Origin: Lysobacterales bacterium
Lineage (GTDB): Bacteria; Pseudomonadota; Gammaproteobacteria; Xanthomonadales; Rhodanobacteraceae
DNA length: 64,000 nucleotides
Direction of reading: 5' to 3'
NCBI GenBank assembly: GCA_021324945.1
Contig: JAJPID010000039.1
Coordinates: 40,892 to 104,891 of the forward strand
How positions within the stretch are numbered: the first letter of the stretch is position 1; each line of letters starts with the position of its first letter. A program made the position numbers and the translations under genes. Shown piece by piece: positions 19,990-30,692 of this stretch. The notes beneath the pieces are model-generated. The model was not told where the DNA came from. It made no database searches and saw only the letters and a program-made list of their open reading frames with translations.

Positions 19990-21047
19990 TTGCGCTCGCG
20001 GTCGCGGTAAAGCTGCCGCAGTCCTTTCGACAGCGCCTTGGATTCGCCCTTGCGTTGCAGACGCGCTTCCAGCGCGTCGGATTGCGCTTCGCGCTCGTCG
20101 CGCAGTTTCAGGTAATTGCGGAAGCGGCCTGCATCGAGCTCGCCGGATTCGATCGCGGCGCGCACTGCGCAGCCGGGTTCGTTGCCGTGATTGCAATCGG
20201 TGAAGCGGCAGCGCGCGGCCAATGCGTCGATGTCGGCGAACACGTCCAGCTCTTCCTCGCCGGTGAGTTTCAGTTCGCGCATGCCGGGCGTGTCGATCAG
20301 GCAGGCGCCGCAGGACAGCAGCAGCAGCGCGCGATGCGTGGTGGTGTGACGGCCGCGGTCATCGCTGGCGCGCACTTCGCGCGTGGTCATACGCGATTCG
20401 CCCAGCAATGTGTTCGTCAACGTCGATTTGCCGGCGCCCGAAGAGCCGACCAGCACTGCCGTGATGCCGGGTTGCAGGTATCGATCCAGCACTGTAACGC
20501 TCGCTGCGTCCTTGCCGTTGATCGCGTGCAATGGCACGCCGGGCAAACGCGCGGCGAGTTGCGCAGACGCCTCCCCCGCGTGCGCGGCTTCGACCTTGTC
20601 GAGCTTAGTCAGCACGATCACCGGTTGCGCGCCGCTGCCTTCAGTCAGCGCGAGATAGCGCTCTGCGCGCGCGGGATTGAAGTCGCCGTCCAGGCCCATC
20701 AACACGAACACGATGTCGATATTCGCGGCGATGATCTGGCGCGTATAGCGTTCGCCCGCGGCCGCGCGCGTCAGTGCCCCGCGGCGCGGCAGCACTTCTA
20801 CGATATGCGGCGGCGATCCGCTTTCGACGATCACGAAATCGCCCACTGCCGGACGCTCAGCCGGATCGAGGCCGCGTTTCAGGAAACGCGGCGCGGGCTG
20901 AGCGTTGAACGTTCGTGTACCGTCGTGCACTTCGTAACCGGCGCGATGCTGCGCGGTCACGCGCGCGAGACAGTGCGCTCCGGCGAGCGCGGGCAACTCG
21001 CCGCGCCAACCGAAGCGGCCGGGATCGGGCTGCAATTCATTCTGCAT
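19986..21047 (-). CDS. rsgA: Ribosome small subunit-dependent GTPase A
   Basis: Circularly permuted GTPase motifs [36 protein letters not shown]; Zn-binding CRFTDCNHGNEPGC. Confidence 0.95.
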   Translation of the reverse strand: MQNELQPDPGRFGWRGELPALAGAHCLARVTAQHRAGYEVHDGTRTFNAQPAPRFLKRGLDPAERPAVGDFVIVESGSPPHIVEVLPRRGALTRAAAGERYTRQIIAANIDIVFVLMGLDGDFNPARAERYLALTEGSGAQPVIVLTKLDKVEAAHAGEASAQLAARLPGVPLHAINGKDAASVTVLDRYLQPGITAVLVGSSGAGKSTLTNTLLGESRMTTREVRASDDRGRHTTTHRALLLLSCGACLIDTPGMRELKLTGEEELDVFADIDALAARCRFTDCNHGNEPGCAVRAAIESGELDAGRFRNYLKLRDEREAQSDALEARLQRKGESKALSKGLRQLYRDRERK

Positions 21048-21119
21048 CGGAGCGGATGTTATGCGAATCCGCGGCCGCAAGGCTGCTACGATGCCGGTCT
21101 TTTCCTCGCGGTGCCTTCG

Positions 21120-22358
21120 ATGCAAGCTCCGATTTTGCCCAGTTCCCGGCTGGCGCAGGTGCGCTACGAAATCCGCGGCGCACTGGCGCAGCGCGCGCGA
21201 GAGATCGAGGCGGCCGGCCACGTGGTGCTGAAACTCAACATCGGCAATCCCGGACGCTTCGGCTTTCGCGCACCCGCGCATCTACTCGATGCGTTTTCTT
21301 CGCGTCTGCCGGACAGCGACGGCTACTGCCACGAGCAGGGGCTGGAGGAAGCGCGCGAGGCGATCGCCGCGCAGCAGCGCGCGCGTGGCGCGCACGTTGT
21401 GGACATCGAGCGCGTGTTCGTGGGCAACGGCGTCAGCGAACTGATCGACCTTTCGCTGCGCTCGGTGCTGGAGCCCGGCGACGAAGTGCTACTGCCTTCA
21501 CCGGATTATCCGTTGTGGAGTGCGGCGACGATCTTGAACGGCGGCGTACCGCGTTACTACGCCTGCCCCGCCGCGCGTTCGCACCTGCCGGATGCGGACG
21601 AGATCGACACGCTGTGCAACTCACGTACGCGCGCAATCGTGCTGATCAATCCGAACAATCCGACCGGCGCGGTGTATCCGCGCGAATTGCTCGCGGCGAT
21701 CGTCGAAGTCGCCGCACGCCGCAATCTGCTGCTGTTCTGCGACGAGATCTACCACGGCATCCTCTACGACGATGCGCGCTTCACGCCCTTGGCGAGTTTG
21801 ACGGGCGAGTTGCCGTGCCTGTCGTTCGGCGGATTGTCAAAGGTGCACCGCGTCTGCGGCTGGCGCGCCGGCTGGTTGTCGCTGTCGGGATCTATCAAAC
21901 GCGTCGCGCCGCTGCAACACGCACTGCAATTGCTGGCGGCGCTGCGGCTGTGCGCCAACGTGCCGGCACAGTGGGCGATCGCGCCTGCGTTGAATGGCCC
22001 TGACACGATTTCCGCATTGATCGCGCCGGGCGGCCGTCTGCACGCATCGCGGCAGGCCGCGATCGCAAGCGTGGCGCGCAGCGAATTCCTGGAAATGGTC
22101 GCGCCGCGCGGCGCGCTGTATGCGTTTCCCGCCGTGCGCTCAGATGCGTTGCCCGATTTCGACGACACGGAATTCGCGTTGCGCCTGCTGGAAGAAGAGC
22201 ACGCGCTGGTGGTGCCGGGATCCAGTTTCAACCTGCACAACAGCCGGCATTTCCGCATCACGCTGCTGCCGCAAGCCGATGTTATTTCTGACGTGTTCGC
22301 TCGTATCGAGCGCATGCTCGCGCGTACGGCGCAAATCCGCGCACGGCGGGTGGCCTGA
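21120..22358 (+). CDS. Pyridoxal phosphate-dependent class I/II aminotransferase (AlaA-like)
   Basis: LKLNIGNPGRFGFRAP, LINPNNPTGAVYP, SFGGLSKVHRVCGWRAGW. Confidence 0.93.
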   Translation: MQAPILPSSRLAQVRYEIRGALAQRAREIEAAGHVVLKLNIGNPGRFGFRAPAHLLDAFSSRLPDSDGYCHEQGLEEAREAIAAQQRARGAHVVDIERVFVGNGVSELIDLSLRSVLEPGDEVLLPSPDYPLWSAATILNGGVPRYYACPAARSHLPDADEIDTLCNSRTRAIVLINPNNPTGAVYPRELLAAIVEVAARRNLLLFCDEIYHGILYDDARFTPLASLTGELPCLSFGGLSKVHRVCGWRAGWLSLSGSIKRVAPLQHALQLLAALRLCANVPAQWAIAPALNGPDTISALIAPGGRLHASRQAAIASVARSEFLEMVAPRGALYAFPAVRSDALPDFDDTEFALRLLEEEHALVVPGSSFNLHNSRHFRITLLPQADVISDVFARIERMLARTAQIRARRVA

Positions 22359-22360
22359 AC

Positions 22361-22987
22361 GTGTCCGCCCGGTTTTTGGCGTTGGGCGATTCCTACACCA
22401 TCGGCGAAGGTGTGGGCTTGAACGAACGCTGGCCAATGCAACTGGCCGCGCGCTTGCGCGATGGTGGAATCGACATCGACGAGCTGCAGATCATTGCACG
22501 CACCGGCTGGACGACTGACGAATTGTCGGGGGCGATGGATGCGGCGCAGTTCGAACCGCCCTATGCACTGGTTACGCTGCTGATTGGCGTCAACAATCAG
22601 TATCGCGAACGTGCTCTGGATGAATATCGCAAGCAATTTCGCGGGCTGCTGAATCGCGCAGTCGCGCTGGCGGGCGGTGAGCCCGGGCACGCGATCGCGA
22701 TTTCAATTCCCGACTGGGGCGTCACGCCGTTCGCGCGCGGCGAAGGCCGCGATGCGCAAGCGGTCGCGGCGCAGATCGATGCATTCAACGCGATTGCACA
22801 AACGGAAGCGGCTGCGCGCGGCGCGCACTGGGTCGATGTCACCGGCATCTCTCGCGACCCGCAGATACGCAGCCTGCTGGTCGCGGATGGGCTACATCCT
22901 TCCGGCGCGCAATATTCGCGCTGGGTGGATGCGATCGCGCCTGTGGCTGCGGAAATTCTGCGGCGCCAAAACGCGACACGCGCGTAG
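22361..22987 (+). CDS. SGNH/GDSL hydrolase
   Basis: ALGDSYTIGEGV, LLIGVNNQYR, DGLHPSGAQYSRW blocks. Confidence 0.9.
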   Translation: MSARFLALGDSYTIGEGVGLNERWPMQLAARLRDGGIDIDELQIIARTGWTTDELSGAMDAAQFEPPYALVTLLIGVNNQYRERALDEYRKQFRGLLNRAVALAGGEPGHAIAISIPDWGVTPFARGEGRDAQAVAAQIDAFNAIAQTEAAARGAHWVDVTGISRDPQIRSLLVADGLHPSGAQYSRWVDAIAPVAAEILRRQNATRA

Positions 22988-23040
22988 GGCGGATTTCGGC
23001 CGCCGCAATCGACGCCGAATCGGCGGGCAAAGCCCCTGCA

Positions 23041-23583
23041 TCATCCGGCAAAACCACCGCTTTCCAGAAACGCCTGTTCGTCCGGCGTTGTCTCTCGGCC
23101 CAGCGCGGCATTGCGATGCGGAAATCGGCCGAAGCGGTGGATGATGTCGTAGTGGATGCGCGCCCAGCGATCGGCGTTTTCGCCGGGTATGCCACGGTAC
23201 AACGCCAGTGCGCGTTCCTGATCCGCCAGATCTTCGGAATGTTCGAATGGCAGATAAAAGAAAGTGCGCAGCTCGGGCTCGACCGACTTGTCGAAACCCG
23301 CTTCGATCGCCCTTCGCGCGTAGTGCCGGGCCAGCGGATCGGTCGCGTACGCATGCGCGCTGTTGCGAAATATGTTGCGTGGAATCTGATCCAGCAGGAT
23401 CAGCAGCGCCAGCGCGCCTTGCTCATCACCCATCCAGTGTTCGAATTCGCGCCGGGCAGCGGCGTAATGCGCTTGCAGAAATCGTTCCGCACACTGGGCA
23501 TCGAACGCATCGTCGCGCGCAAACCAGCGCTGCGCGCCGGCGGCCCGCCAGAAATCCAGCACGCCTTGTGGATCGATCGGCAT
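23041..23583 (-). CDS. DUF924 family protein
   Basis: VLDFWRAAGAQRWFARDDAFDAQCAERF, LLDQIPRNIFRNSAHAYATDPLAR. Confidence 0.92.
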   Translation of the reverse strand: MPIDPQGVLDFWRAAGAQRWFARDDAFDAQCAERFLQAHYAAARREFEHWMGDEQGALALLILLDQIPRNIFRNSAHAYATDPLARHYARRAIEAGFDKSVEPELRTFFYLPFEHSEDLADQERALALYRGIPGENADRWARIHYDIIHRFGRFPHRNAALGRETTPDEQAFLESGGFAG

Positions 23584-23675
23584 AAGTCCTTTCCAGTTGG
23601 GAATCGCGAGTGTAAAACGCACGACGATGGCTGCGCGGCCTTGTGCGGCGTATCGTTATGCCACGGAGTCGGATC

Positions 23676-24311
23676 ATGCTGCGTGCCGCGCTTGTCCTTG
23701 TGTTGTTGCTGCCCGTCATGGCACACGCCGTGCAGGTGTACCGCTGCACCGCGCGCGATGGCGAGGTGAGTTATCAGGACACGCCGTGCCCAGCACCCCA
23801 GAAACAAAGTACGGTGTCCTTGCAGGACGCGCCGGAGGTGTCGTCGCTGCCGGAACCCGCCGCATCCAGTCCCGCGCCTGCAGCCGCTGCGAGCGTCGCG
23901 CCAGTTGCCGCGCCGGCGCCCGCCGCACTGCCGGTCATGTATGCGTGCACGCGCTACGACGGTCAGCGCAAATATCTCAGCGACACGCCGACTGCGCCGT
24001 ACGCGGTGCCACTGGGCGCGATGGGTTATCCGGGCCAGAGTCTCGATCGCGCGTATGGCTATTCCGATCGATTGGGCATGTCCGCGCCGGAGGAAGCGCG
24101 CAAACCGCCCGTGCGCGGCGGACCGTTGATCGCCGGCGCCTATATCGAAGTGCAGGATCATTGCGTGCCAGCGCCGCGCGCGCAGGTGTGCGAGGAATTG
24201 CGCCACCGGTATGACGCCAATCACGAGAAACTTCGCATGGCGTTTCCGAGCGAGAAGGCGCCGTTTCAGCAGCGCGAGGATGAGTTGAAGGCGCAGTTGC
24301 AGGGATGTTGA
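23676..24311 (+). CDS. DUF4124 domain-containing protein
   Basis: Signal peptide then QVYRCTARDGEVSYQDTPCP. Confidence 0.85.
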   Translation: MLRAALVLVLLLPVMAHAVQVYRCTARDGEVSYQDTPCPAPQKQSTVSLQDAPEVSSLPEPAASSPAPAAAASVAPVAAPAPAALPVMYACTRYDGQRKYLSDTPTAPYAVPLGAMGYPGQSLDRAYGYSDRLGMSAPEEARKPPVRGGPLIAGAYIEVQDHCVPAPRAQVCEELRHRYDANHEKLRMAFPSEKAPFQQREDELKAQLQGC

Positions 24312-24410
24312 GCTTTGCAGGAGCCGCTTGCAGGCCACCGATGGCCGGTCAAGGCTTTGAACTCTTTTGTCGCGAACACGCTCGCTCCAGCAGTAACAGG
24401 CCGGCGCGCT

Positions 24411-24911
24411 TCAAGGCTCCAAAACCAGCGTCGCGCGCGGCGCGTGCGTACGTTCATGCGCCAGCAGCCATCGTTTGGCCGGCAGGCCGCCGCCATAGCC
24501 GGTGAGATCGCCATCCGAGCCGATCACGCGATGGCATGGCACGATGATCGACAGCGGATTGGCGCCGTTGGCCGCGCCGACCGCGCGTACTGCGCTCGGC
24601 CGCCGGATGCGTTGGGCGATCTGCGCGTAGCTCGCCGTTTCGCCATAGGGAATCGTCAGAAGCGCGCCCCAGACTTCCAGTTGAAACGATGTGCCGTGCG
24701 GATGCAGAGGCAGATCGAACGTGCGCCGTGTGCCGGCGAAATATTCCTCGAACTGTCTTTGCGCGGTACGCAATTTCGCCGGCTTGTGCTGCGCATCCGG
24801 CGGCGGTTCTTGCGCCAGGCCGCGGCGCGGCAAGCCGATGTAGGTCAACCCTTGTCCATCCGCGACCAACAGCAGCGGGCCGATCGGCGAATCGAAATGA
24901 TCGAAAAACAT
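24411..24911 (-). CDS. ogt: Methylated-DNA--[protein]-cysteine S-methyltransferase
   Basis: Active-site PCHRVIGSDGDLTGYGGGLPAKRWLLAHE; start MFFDHFDSPIGPLLLVAD. Confidence 0.95.
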   Translation of the reverse strand: MFFDHFDSPIGPLLLVADGQGLTYIGLPRRGLAQEPPPDAQHKPAKLRTAQRQFEEYFAGTRRTFDLPLHPHGTSFQLEVWGALLTIPYGETASYAQIAQRIRRPSAVRAVGAANGANPLSIIVPCHRVIGSDGDLTGYGGGLPAKRWLLAHERTHAPRATLVLEP

Positions 24912-24979
24912 TATTGCCGGCCCTGACACTGGATCCCGGTCAATCCGGGGCCGGGATGATGTTTGAAGGTCATGACACT

Positions 24980-25762
24980 CTAAAAACCGTAATGCAGGAA
25001 TCCGCCATCCACCGCGATCACGCTGCCGGTGATGTAGCTCGACGCGGGCAGGCACAAAAAGGCCACCGCGCCTGCGACTTCTTCGGGCTCGCCGATGCGG
25101 CCCATCGGCGTGCGCTGCAACACCTCGTCCAGGTAATCCGGATCGCTCAAGGCCGGCCCCGTGCGCTGCGTGCGGATGTACCACGGCGCGACCGCGTTGA
25201 CGCGGATGCCGTCCTCGGCCCAGTCGCATGCGAGATTCACCGTCATCTGGTGCAGCGCGGCCTTGGAAATGCCGTAAGGCGCGCCGGTGCGCACGTGCGT
25301 GGCGCCGGAAACCGAACCGATGTTGACGATCGCGGCGTTGGCGTGCTGGGCCAGTTGCGGATGCGCGAGTCTGCACAGTTCGAATGCGGCGACGAGATTC
25401 AGTTCGAACAATTGATGCAGGTCTTCGCCGCTGTAGTCGAGCGTCGGCTTCTTGATATTGCCGCCGGCGTTGTTGACCAGCAGCGACAGCGGCGCGCCGA
25501 GATCGGCGACCCAGTCGAACACCGCGAGGCGTTCCTCGCTCTCGGAAAGATCGGCGGCGAAGAAACGCGGTTCGCTCTCGGGAAAGTCTTCGGCAATTTC
25601 CTCGCATGCGGCGTTCAATTGCGCCTCGTCGCGCGCGACCAGCAACGGGCTGGCGCCGAGCGCCGCCAGCTCGCGCGCGCAGGCCAAGCCGATGCCGCGG
25701 CTGGCGCCGGTGATCAGCGCGCTCTGGCCGTCCAACCGCCAGCGGGAAAGATGCGCGTTCAT
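24980..25762 (-). CDS. SDR family oxidoreductase (tropinone reductase-like)
   Basis: [32 protein letters not shown]-terminal [11 protein letters not shown]. Confidence 0.93.
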   Translation of the reverse strand: MNAHLSRWRLDGQSALITGASRGIGLACARELAALGASPLLVARDEAQLNAACEEIAEDFPESEPRFFAADLSESEERLAVFDWVADLGAPLSLLVNNAGGNIKKPTLDYSGEDLHQLFELNLVAAFELCRLAHPQLAQHANAAIVNIGSVSGATHVRTGAPYGISKAALHQMTVNLACDWAEDGIRVNAVAPWYIRTQRTGPALSDPDYLDEVLQRTPMGRIGEPEEVAGAVAFLCLPASSYITGSVIAVDGGFLHYGF

Positions 25763-25830
25763 GCGCGTGAGCTTAGCGCAGCTTGCGCGCAGGTGCGCCG
25801 CGCGCGAGACTCGACCTCGAGGTGAATGCC

Positions 25831-26064
25831 ATGCGCATCCCGATCGCCCTCATCGTCGTTGCCGCCCTCTGTGCCTGCTCGCCGCACAATCCGCAGGCAC
25901 CGCAGCCGGACAATGCGCCCAAGCCGCAATCGGAATCCAGCGTGGTGATGAACTCACCGCTCGGCCCGTTGCTGAAAGACCGCGACCGCGCCAAGGCGGT
26001 GCAGAAGACGGTCCTCGATCAGGCGGCGAAGCAAAGCTCGACGATCGATGATCAGTCGCATTGA
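25831..26064 (+). CDS. Small hypothetical lipoprotein
   Basis: [22 protein letters not shown] lipobox. Confidence 0.65.
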   Translation: MRIPIALIVVAALCACSPHNPQAPQPDNAPKPQSESSVVMNSPLGPLLKDRDRAKAVQKTVLDQAAKQSSTIDDQSH

Positions 26065-26071
26065 CTCCCAT

Positions 26072-26172
26072 CGTCATTCCGGACGCCGCGCAGCGGCGAT
26101 CCTGAATCTGCTTTTATCGAGAGCAGAGTCCGGGTTCCGCCGCGATGAAGCTGCGGTGGCCCCGGAATGACG
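26072..26172. repeat. REP-like palindromic element (CGTCATTCCGG ... CCGGAATGACG)
   Basis: Terminal inverted repeats read directly; similar half-sites elsewhere in the window. Confidence 0.75.
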
Positions 26173-26181
26173 GTATGACCA

Positions 26182-28023
26182 TCAACGCACCGAGCAGAAA
26201 CAATACGCATAAACCTGCGGTTTGCCCGCCTGCGCGTGTTGCAGCAGTTGTAGTTCCGGCGCGAGCTTCGGCAGTTGCGCGACGAAATCGGGCAGGCGGA
26301 TGCCAAGCGCGGAGAGCACGCGCGCGCCGTTGCCTTCGCCAAGATTAAGCAGAAAACGCTGGAACGGCGTGAGCGGTTTCTCGACGTAACGCACGCCGTA
26401 GTTCTCGCCGAGTCTGGCCTGCGCCGCGGCCAGCTTGATCGCATCGTGCAGACCGCCGAGCTGATCGACCAATCCGCGTTGCAGCGCCTGCGCACCGCTC
26501 CACACGCGGCCCTGCGCGATCGCATCGATGTCGGCGAAACTCCTGCCACGCGCTTGCGCCACGCCGCCGACGAAATCGCGATAGCCTTTTTCGATCACGC
26601 TCTGGATCATCGCGCCGACGTTGGGATCGAGCGGCCGGCGCACGTCGAACGCGCCGGCGATGGGCGTGGTGCCGACGCCATCGGTGTGGATGCCGAGTTT
26701 CGCCAGACCGTCCGGCGCGGTGAAGAACAGGCCGAAGATGCCGATCGAACCGGTGATGGTGTCGGGCTCGGCGAGAATGCGGTCGGCATTCATCGAAATC
26801 CAGTAACCGCCGCTGGCGGCGACGTCGCCCATCGACACGATCACCGGCTTGCCGGCTTCGCGGGAGAGTTGCACTTCGCGGCGAATTTCCTCGGCGGCAT
26901 ACACTTCGCCGCCGGGTGAGTTCACGCGCAGCACGATCGCGCGCACGTTGCGGTCGGCGCGCGCGGCGCGGATGAGCGCGGCAGTCGATTCGCCGCCAAT
27001 GGTGCCGGGCGGCTGCTTGCCGGCGACGATGTCGCCCTCGGCCACCACTACCGCGACCAGCGGCTTGCCGAATTCGAGCGATTGCGTGCGCGGCAGATAG
27101 CCGTCCATGTCGATGCCGCGGAAGCCGGTGCCGCTGTCGTCGGGCGCTCCGAGCTTCTGCATCAGCTTGACCATTTGTTCGCGCGTGGCGAGCGCATCGA
27201 CCAGATGCAGCTTCAATGCGAGTTGCGCGGTGTCGCCGCTGGAAGCTTCGATTTCCGCTGGGAAATTGTCGATGTCGCTGCGCAGCGCATTCGGGTCAAT
27301 GCCACGCAGCTTGCCGACTTCGGCAAGCCACGTATCCCACAGACCACCGAGCCAGAATTTGTCCGCTTCGATCGACGCGGGCGAGGGTGCGTCCTGGATG
27401 AAGGGCTCGGCCGCGGATTTGAACTGGCCGACGCGGAACAGGTGTGCCTGCACGCCGAGCTTGTCCAGTAGATCCTTATAGTAGCTGCGGTAGTTGGACA
27501 AGCCGGTGATCAGCAGCGAACCTTGCGGGTCGAGCAGGATCCTGTCCGCGTGCGCGGCCAGCAGATACTGGCCCTGATCCATGCCCGCGCTCCACACGAA
27601 CACCTGCTTACCGGCGGCACGGAAACGGTCCAGCGCGGCGCCGACTTCTTCCAGCGCGCCGAAGCCGCCGGGTTGCAACTGATCCGGCTCCAGCAGGATG
27701 CGTTTGATGTTGTTATCGCGCGCGGCTGCGTCGATCACGCCGACCAGATCGCGCACCTGCACCTGTCCGGTTTCCTGACCCGACATGCGCGCCAGCGCGC
27801 GACTGGCCGGATCGATGCTGTATTGCTCCACCAGTTGCCCGTCTGGCTTCAGCAGGAGTGCGCTGTCGGGCGACACCTCCGGCGTGCTGCGGCCAATTGC
27901 GATCAGGATCAGCGCGAGGATGAAAAAGAAGACGAGGTTGATGATCACCAGCCGCGCGATGTTGATGCCGCGGCCGACGGCGCGCAGGCCGTTCCAGAAG
28001 CCGCCGGAGGATTGCGTCGTCAT
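26182..28023 (-). CDS. sppA: Signal peptide peptidase SppA, 67K type
   Basis: Start MTTQSSGGFWNGLRAVGRG; duplicated S49 protease folds, VNSPGGEVYAAEEIRREVQLSREAGKPVIVSMGDVAASGGYWISM. Confidence 0.95.
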   Translation of the reverse strand: MTTQSSGGFWNGLRAVGRGINIARLVIINLVFFFILALILIAIGRSTPEVSPDSALLLKPDGQLVEQYSIDPASRALARMSGQETGQVQVRDLVGVIDAAARDNNIKRILLEPDQLQPGGFGALEEVGAALDRFRAAGKQVFVWSAGMDQGQYLLAAHADRILLDPQGSLLITGLSNYRSYYKDLLDKLGVQAHLFRVGQFKSAAEPFIQDAPSPASIEADKFWLGGLWDTWLAEVGKLRGIDPNALRSDIDNFPAEIEASSGDTAQLALKLHLVDALATREQMVKLMQKLGAPDDSGTGFRGIDMDGYLPRTQSLEFGKPLVAVVVAEGDIVAGKQPPGTIGGESTAALIRAARADRNVRAIVLRVNSPGGEVYAAEEIRREVQLSREAGKPVIVSMGDVAASGGYWISMNADRILAEPDTITGSIGIFGLFFTAPDGLAKLGIHTDGVGTTPIAGAFDVRRPLDPNVGAMIQSVIEKGYRDFVGGVAQARGRSFADIDAIAQGRVWSGAQALQRGLVDQLGGLHDAIKLAAAQARLGENYGVRYVEKPLTPFQRFLLNLGEGNGARVLSALGIRLPDFVAQLPKLAPELQLLQHAQAGKPQVYAYCFCSVR

Positions 28024-28075
28024 GGTGAACGTCCTTCGATGCGAATCATCAGCGTAACGCAGCTTGGGTTCGGCG

Positions 28076-29461
28076 TCACGAAGCCGCGGATGCGGCTTGC
28101 GCACGCTTCCACGTTTCCTTTCTCGCTAACCGCGCGAACCGCATCAGCAGCAGGATGGCCGCGACGTACAGACCCGCGCTCAATCCGACCCACATACCCG
28201 GCGTGCGCCAGCCGGCGTGGAAGGCCAATGCATATCCAACCGGCATGCCGATGCCCCAGTACGCCAGCACGGTAATGAACATCGGCACGCGCGTGTCCTT
28301 CAATCCGCGCAGCGCGCCGTTCGATGCGACTTGAATTCCATCTGCAAATTGGAACGCGCCGGCCAGCCTCAGCAATTGCGCGGCCAGCACCAGCACCGCC
28401 GGCACATCGGTGTAGGCACGGGCGATCAGGTGCGGAAGGCCGAGCATCATTCCCGAGGCGACGCATTGCGTCGCCAGGGTCAATGAAATCCCACCGAATC
28501 CCGCGTAGCGCACGCCGTGTGGATCGTGGCGTCCGACTGCATTGCCCACGCGCACGGTGATCGCCAAAGCCAATCCAAGCGGCACCATGAAGGTGATCGA
28601 GGCGACGTTGATCGCGATCTGGTGCGCGGCCACCGCCACGGTGCCGAGCCGGCTGATCAGCAGCGCCGCGATCGAGAACATGCCCGCTTCCATCAACAAC
28701 GTCACGCCCATCGGCACGCCGATGCGCAGCAGGCCGAAGATCGCGCGCGGATCGGGTTTCTCGAAACGCGCGAACAGCTGCAAGGGACGATAACGCGGCG
28801 ACAGCCGCAGATACGCGGTGAAGGCGATCACCTGCAGCCACAGCACGATCGCGTTGGCGATGCCGCTGCCTTGCGCACCCAGCGCTTGCAATCCAATCTT
28901 GCCGTAAATGAAGATCCAGCCCAGCGGGATCAGAGCACACAGGCCGGTGAAGCCGAAGAACATGGTCGGCCGCGTCCAGCTCATGCCCTCCGACAAGCCG
29001 CGCAATGAGTAGTAGAAACACACCGCCGGCGCGCCCCAACTCAAGGCATGCAGGAACTTCTGCACATCCGGCAGCAGTTCGACGTCGACTCCCAACAGGC
29101 GCAGCAGCGGACCGGTGTGCCGCACGCCGAACCACAACAACACGCCCAGTGTTCCCGCCAATATCAAGGCCTGCCGGAACAGCGGACCGATTTCGCCGCG
29201 CGTGCCGGCGCCGTCCAGATGCGCGACGGACGGCGGCAGCGCCATCATCACGCCGATTGCGCACACTAACGCCAGCAGCCACACGTTGGCGCCGACCGCC
29301 ACCGCCGCCAGCGTGTGCGCGTTGTAATGGCCGGCCAGTACCACGTCCACCGCGTTCATGCCGATCGAAGACAACTGCCCGGCGATCAGCGGCAGCGCGA
29401 GTTTCACGGTGGCGCGGGTTTCATGCGCGTAACGCGCGCGGTCGAAAGCTAGAATGCGCAT
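28076..29461 (-). CDS. MATE family efflux transporter (NorM-like)
   Basis: MATE pattern: LALPLIAGQLSSIGMNAVDVVLAGHYNAHTLAAVAVG. Confidence 0.93.
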   Translation of the reverse strand: MRILAFDRARYAHETRATVKLALPLIAGQLSSIGMNAVDVVLAGHYNAHTLAAVAVGANVWLLALVCAIGVMMALPPSVAHLDGAGTRGEIGPLFRQALILAGTLGVLLWFGVRHTGPLLRLLGVDVELLPDVQKFLHALSWGAPAVCFYYSLRGLSEGMSWTRPTMFFGFTGLCALIPLGWIFIYGKIGLQALGAQGSGIANAIVLWLQVIAFTAYLRLSPRYRPLQLFARFEKPDPRAIFGLLRIGVPMGVTLLMEAGMFSIAALLISRLGTVAVAAHQIAINVASITFMVPLGLALAITVRVGNAVGRHDPHGVRYAGFGGISLTLATQCVASGMMLGLPHLIARAYTDVPAVLVLAAQLLRLAGAFQFADGIQVASNGALRGLKDTRVPMFITVLAYWGIGMPVGYALAFHAGWRTPGMWVGLSAGLYVAAILLLMRFARLARKETWKRAQAASAAS

Positions 29462-29486
29462 CGGAATCCATCGGGCCGGACAGGGC

Positions 29487-30692
29487 ATGGTAACCAAACC
29501 GGAATCCGTTACGCCGCCATCAGGCGCGGTCTGCGCCAACTGTGGCGCGCCTCTGTACGGCGAGTACTGCTATCAATGCGGTCAGCCGGTAAAAGGTTTG
29601 ATCCGGCATCTCTCCGGCGTGCTGGGCGACGTGTTCGACACGCTGCTCAACATCGATTCGCGCGTGGTGCGCACGCTGCCCGCGTTGTATTTCAGGCCCG
29701 GTTTCCTGACGCGCGAGTACTTCGCCGGCCGCCGCGTGCGTTACGTCACGCCATTCCGCCTGATGTTCTTCCTGTGCCTGGCTGCGTTCTTCGTGATGCA
29801 GCTTGCTTTCGACAACGCGACTTCCAATTTCGGCAGCAGCAGGAACAGCGGAACGTCGTTCGACTCCGCACACACGCCTGCGCAGGTCCGCGCGGACGAG
29901 CAGAAAGCCCTCGCGGAGATCGACCGCGCCGCGTCAAAACCGGAGCTGCCGGCCACCGCGCGCGCGGCGCTGATCGCCGCGAAGCAGCGCGTGCAGAGCG
30001 AAGCGGCGGATCGGCTGGTCGAAATGAAGCGCGAAGGCGCGCCCGCCGCGGGCGGTTCGACACCGGCGGTTTCCGGCTCCATCGGACTGACCGACGATGA
30101 GGCCCGACACAGCACCGATCTCAATTTTCCCGGCGGCGATACCTGGGAATTGACGCGCAATCCGGTGCACATCGGCTGGCTGCCCGGCTTCGTCAACGAC
30201 TGGATCAATCAGGCCGGCCAGAACATGCACGACAACGTGCTGGCGCTGAAGAACTCCCGCTCGCGCAAGGCGGCGATCCAGCGCATGTTCGCCGGTTTGT
30301 TTTCGCTGCTGCCGCAGACGATGTTCGTGCTGCTGCCGCTGTTCGCGGTGATCCTGAAGGTGTTCTACATCTTCAAGCGCAGGCTGTACATGGAACACCT
30401 GATCGTGGCGCTGCACAGCCACGCCTTCATCTTTCTCTCGCTGCTGGTGCTATTCGCGCTTTCCGCGTTGAGCTCGCTCGCGCCCACCGCGTGGCTGAAG
30501 GCACCGCTGGCTCTGCTGAGTGCGGCGGCGTGGATCTGGTTGTTCGTGTATTTGTACCTGATGCAGAAACGCGTTTACACGCAGGGCTGGTTCTTCACCA
30601 CCACCAAGTATCTGTGCGTTGGCATCTGCTACACCCTGTTGCTCAGCGTCGCAATAGCCTGCGCTTTCGTCTTGAGCATGGCGCGCGCATGA
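29487..30692 (+). CDS. DUF3667-like membrane protein with N-terminal zinc-ribbon
   Basis: CANCGAPLYGEYCYQCGQ zinc ribbon, FLTREYFAGRRVRYVTPFRLMFF, C-terminal TMs. Confidence 0.8.
   Translation: MVTKPESVTPPSGAVCANCGAPLYGEYCYQCGQPVKGLIRHLSGVLGDVFDTLLNIDSRVVRTLPALYFRPGFLTREYFAGRRVRYVTPFRLMFFLCLAAFFVMQLAFDNATSNFGSSRNSGTSFDSAHTPAQVRADEQKALAEIDRAASKPELPATARAALIAAKQRVQSEAADRLVEMKREGAPAAGGSTPAVSGSIGLTDDEARHSTDLNFPGGDTWELTRNPVHIGWLPGFVNDWINQAGQNMHDNVLALKNSRSRKAAIQRMFAGLFSLLPQTMFVLLPLFAVILKVFYIFKRRLYMEHLIVALHSHAFIFLSLLVLFALSALSSLAPTAWLKAPLALLSAAAWIWLFVYLYLMQKRVYTQGWFFTTTKYLCVGICYTLLLSVAIACAFVLSMARA

Noticed and set aside
19695-21119. N-terminal part of the 887-aa + ORF 19695..22358
   Set aside because: Antisense to rsgA and the QEGLA gene; the aminotransferase starts at ATG 21120.
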